The notes under the pieces: generated by a model
The model's database searches: none
The model's input: only the letters and a program-made list of their open reading frames with translations
What the model was told of the DNA's origin: nothing
Shown here: positions 5,543-8,104 of the stretch, one piece after another
How the letters are laid out: every line of letters begins with the position of its first letter
Numbering within the stretch: the stretch's first letter is position 1
Translations under genes and position numbers: made by a program
Assembly (NCBI GenBank): GCA_016742295.1
Contig: JACVCA010000045.1
Location: 1-8,104 of the forward strand
Direction: 5' to 3'
Length of the DNA stretch: 8,104 bases
From: Alphaproteobacteria bacterium
GTDB taxonomy: Bacteria; Pseudomonadota; Alphaproteobacteria; JAGOMX01

Positions 5543-8104
5543 ATGAGCAAGCAATTGCTGAATGTATTTGGAAAAGTCAATAGTCCACAGAGCTTTGATC
5601 TTATCAGGGTCTCTATTGCCAGCCCTGAACAGGTTCGTTCTTGGTCATTTGGTGAAGTTAAGAAGCCTGAAACCATAAATTACCGGACATTTAAGCCCGA
5701 GCGTGATGGGCTTTTCTGCGCGCGGATTTTTGGACCTATTAAAGACTATGAATGTTTGTGCGGTAAGTATAAGCGCATGAAATACCGCGGAATTATTTGC
5801 GAGAAATGTGGAGTCGAAGTGACATTGGCAAAGGTACGCCGTGACCGGATGGGTCATATTGAGCTTGCTACCCCCGTAGCCCACATTTGGTTTACAAAAT
5901 CTTTGCCAAGCCGTCTCAGTTTACTTATGGATATGACCGTCCGTGATCTGGAGCGAGTACTTTATTTTGAGAGCTTTATTGTTATCGAGGCAGGGCTGAC
6001 TTCTCTTAAGGTGGGACAATTACTTTCAGAAGAAGAGTATATTAATGCTCAAGATGAGTATGGCGAAGATGCATTTGAAGCCAGTATAGGCGCTGAAGCA
6101 TTTAAAACGATTCTCACGGGTCTTAATCTTGAGGATGAGCGTTCGAAAATGCGCCAAGAGCTCATTGAGACCAACTCGGAGATACGTCGTAAAAAAGTTG
6201 TTAAGCGTCTCAAGCTTGTCGAGGCCTTCATAAGCTCTGGGGCACGTCCTGATTGGATGATTCTTGATGTTGTTCCTGTCATTCCTCCTGAGTTACGTCC
6301 TCTCGTTCCGCTTGATGGCGGACGGTTTGCTACTTCTGATCTCAATGATCTTTACCGTCGTGTGATTAATCGTAATAATCGTCTCAAGCGGCTTATCGAA
6401 TTACGTGCGCCAGATATCATTGTTCGCAATGAAAAGCGTATGTTACAAGAATCGGTTGACGCCTTATTTGATAATGGTCGTCGTAGCCGGGTTATGACAG
6501 GTGCAAATAAGAGACCTCTTAAATCTCTTGCTGATATGCTTAAAGGTAAGCAAGGTCGATTCCGGCAGAATCTTTTAGGTAAGCGCGTTGACTATTCAGG
6601 CCGTTCAGTCATCGTGGTGGGTCCTGAACTTAAGTTGCATCAATGTGGTCTTCCAAAGCGTATGGCTTTAGAACTTTTCAAACCCTTTATCTATTCCCGT
6701 TTAGAGCGCTATGGTTTGGCGAGTACAATTAAAGCTGCCAAACGTATGGTGGAAAAAGAACGTCCTGAGGTATGGGATATCCTTGAAGAGGTTATCCGCG
6801 AACATCCGGTGTTATTAAACCGTGCTCCAACGCTTCACCGGCTTGGAATTCAAGCCTTTGAGCCTGTGCTTGTTGAAGGCAAAGCTATTCAATTGCATCC
6901 TTTAGTGTGTACAGCTTTCAATGCGGATTTCGACGGTGACCAGATGGCGGTACACATTCCATTATCCGTAGAAGCGCAGCTTGAAGCTCGCGTATTGATG
7001 ATGTCAACCAACAACATATTGAGCCCAGCAAGCGGTAAGCCTATTATTGTTCCTTCTAAAGATATTGTGCTTGGCCTCTATTATTTAACGATTGCGCGCG
7101 ATGGCGAAAAAGGAGAAGGAATGATCTTCAGCTCCGTGGCTGAGATTGAGCAAGCTCTAAATAGCAAAGAAGTTTCTCTGCATGCCAAGATTAAAGCTCG
7201 CTATCAGACGATTGACGAAGAGGGAAATGCGAAAGTTTTGGTGCTTGATACAACCCCAGGTAGGATGATTTTTTCTGAGATTTTACCGCGAAATACCAAG
7301 GTCGATATTGATCTTGCAAACCGTCAGTTGACCAGCAAAGAAATTTCTCAAGTTGTTGACGTAGTTTATCGCCATTGTGGGCAAAAAGAGACAGTTATAT
7401 TTGCTGATCGCATGATGGCTATGGGCTTTTATTATGCAGGTAAAGGTGGAATATCTTTTGGTAAGGATGATTTGGTCATTCCGCCTGAGAAAGAAATTTT
7501 GGTTTCAGAAACGCTAGCTAAGGTCAATGAATACGAACAACAATATCTTGACGGACTTATTACGCAAGGTGAGAAGTATAACAAAGTGGTCGATATCTGG
7601 TCGCGTTGCGGGGACAAAGTTGCTGAAGCCATGATGAAGGGAATTGCTGAGGAAAAAGTGGGGCAGCCTATTAATTCAGTTTATATGATGGCGCACTCCG
7701 GTGCACGTGGATCTGCGGCTCAAATGCGTCAGCTTGCAGGTATGCGGGGTTTGATGACAAAGCCATCAGGTGAGATTATTGAAACCCCTATTATTGCGAA
7801 CTTTAAAGAAGGTCTCAGCGTTTTAGAGTACTTCAACTCGACCCACGGCGCCCGAAAAGGCTTGGCAGATACAGCGCTTAAAACAGCAAACTCGGGATAT
7901 CTGACGCGCCGTCTTGTCGACGTGGCTCAAGATTGCGTTATCTTAGAGCATGATTGTCAGACGACGAAAGGCATTGAGCTTACAGCTGTCGTTGAAGGAG
8001 CAGAAGTTTTAACCGCAATTTCAGAACGCTTGCTTGGTCGCGTCACTTTAGAAGATATTTTGAGTGAATCAGGAAGCGTTATTGTTGCAGCTGGAACAAT
8101 GGTT
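5543..8104 (+). CDS. rpoC: DNA-directed RNA polymerase subunit beta' (3' end outside the window)
   Basis: Beta' carries the catalytic Mg2+ site and the second pincer of RNA polymerase. The first 854 codons are present, open and in one frame; roughly the last third of the gene lies beyond the edge. The ATG at 5543 is supported by AGGAG (5532-5536) with 6-nt spacing. Seen in order: MSKQLLNVFGKVNS, then RSWSFGEVKKPETINYRTFK; the N-terminal zinc site C71, C73, C86, C89 (YECLCGKYK ... CEKCGVEV); LVPLDGGRFATSDLNDLYRR; the LLGKRVDYSGRSVIVVGP core; LLNRAPTLHRLGIQAFEP; the absolutely conserved NADFDGDQM with Mg2+-binding D462, D464, D466; and the bridge helix at about 757-797, including THGARKGLADTALKTANSGY. 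C805 is the first ligand of the second zinc site; its three partners and the trigger loop would lie past the edge. Probably translated from the same mRNA as rpoB. Confidence 0.98.
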   Translation, partial: MSKQLLNVFGKVNSPQSFDLIRVSIASPEQVRSWSFGEVKKPETINYRTFKPERDGLFCARIFGPIKDYECLCGKYKRMKYRGIICEKCGVEVTLAKVRRDRMGHIELATPVAHIWFTKSLPSRLSLLMDMTVRDLERVLYFESFIVIEAGLTSLKVGQLLSEEEYINAQDEYGEDAFEASIGAEAFKTILTGLNLEDERSKMRQELIETNSEIRRKKVVKRLKLVEAFISSGARPDWMILDVVPVIPPELRPLVPLDGGRFATSDLNDLYRRVINRNNRLKRLIELRAPDIIVRNEKRMLQESVDALFDNGRRSRVMTGANKRPLKSLADMLKGKQGRFRQNLLGKRVDYSGRSVIVVGPELKLHQCGLPKRMALELFKPFIYSRLERYGLASTIKAAKRMVEKERPEVWDILEEVIREHPVLLNRAPTLHRLGIQAFEPVLVEGKAIQLHPLVCTAFNADFDGDQMAVHIPLSVEAQLEARVLMMSTNNILSPASGKPIIVPSKDIVLGLYYLTIARDGEKGEGMIFSSVAEIEQALNSKEVSLHAKIKARYQTIDEEGNAKVLVLDTTPGRMIFSEILPRNTKVDIDLANRQLTSKEISQVVDVVYRHCGQKETVIFADRMMAMGFYYAGKGGISFGKDDLVIPPEKEILVSETLAKVNEYEQQYLDGLITQGEKYNKVVDIWSRCGDKVAEAMMKGIAEEKVGQPINSVYMMAHSGARGSAAQMRQLAGMRGLMTKPSGEIIETPIIANFKEGLSVLEYFNSTHGARKGLADTALKTANSGYLTRRLVDVAQDCVILEHDCQTTKGIELTAVVEGAEVLTAISERLLGRVTLEDILSESGSVIVAAGTMV

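Noticed and set aside
5543..8104. Possible frameshift or premature stop in rpoC
   Set aside because: The frame was followed from ATG through NADFDGDQM (6920-6946) to the last codon and stays open. The gene is simply cut by the window edge.

Overview
This window is the core of a bacterial rplJ-rplL-rpoB-rpoC ribosomal protein / RNA polymerase operon, all on the + strand: a structured mRNA leader (1-217), rplJ for ribosomal protein L10 (218-724), rplL for L7/L12 (769-1143), a hairpin-rich spacer (1144-1344), rpoB for the RNA polymerase beta subunit (1345-5526), and the first 854 codons of rpoC for beta' (5543 to the window edge, where it is cut).

The protein sequences point to an alphaproteobacterium. 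RpoB has the class-typical N-terminus (MAKSF..., then MPNLIEVQK), the ARDTKLGQEDITRDIPNVS block, and the proteobacterial inserts i4 and i9. Codons favour A/T in the third position, so this is one of the lower-GC lineages. The Holosporales or Rickettsiales-like endosymbionts are a reasonable guess, but this is inference and cannot be settled from this window.

The genes form one unit. L10 anchors L7/L12 dimers on the ribosomal stalk, and beta and beta' form the catalytic core of RNA polymerase. The leader carries a recognisable L10-leader fold (about 19-87), the expected site for autogenous repression by the L10/L12 complex. Three further small hairpins lie between it and the rplJ ribosome binding site. 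The rplL-rpoB spacer holds three consecutive stem-loops without U-tracts. This is where E. coli has its attenuator and RNase III processing site, so a role in lowering or uncoupling rpoBC expression relative to L7/L12 is plausible.

This is mostly an ordinary core region. I found no mobile element, CRISPR array, tRNA, rRNA or novel system. The observations most worth a second look are a 21-residue Ser/Gly/Thr-rich in-frame insertion in the RpoB lobe (2002-2064), the three-hairpin rplL-rpoB spacer, and the GAAA-capped hairpin next to the rplJ Shine-Dalgarno.
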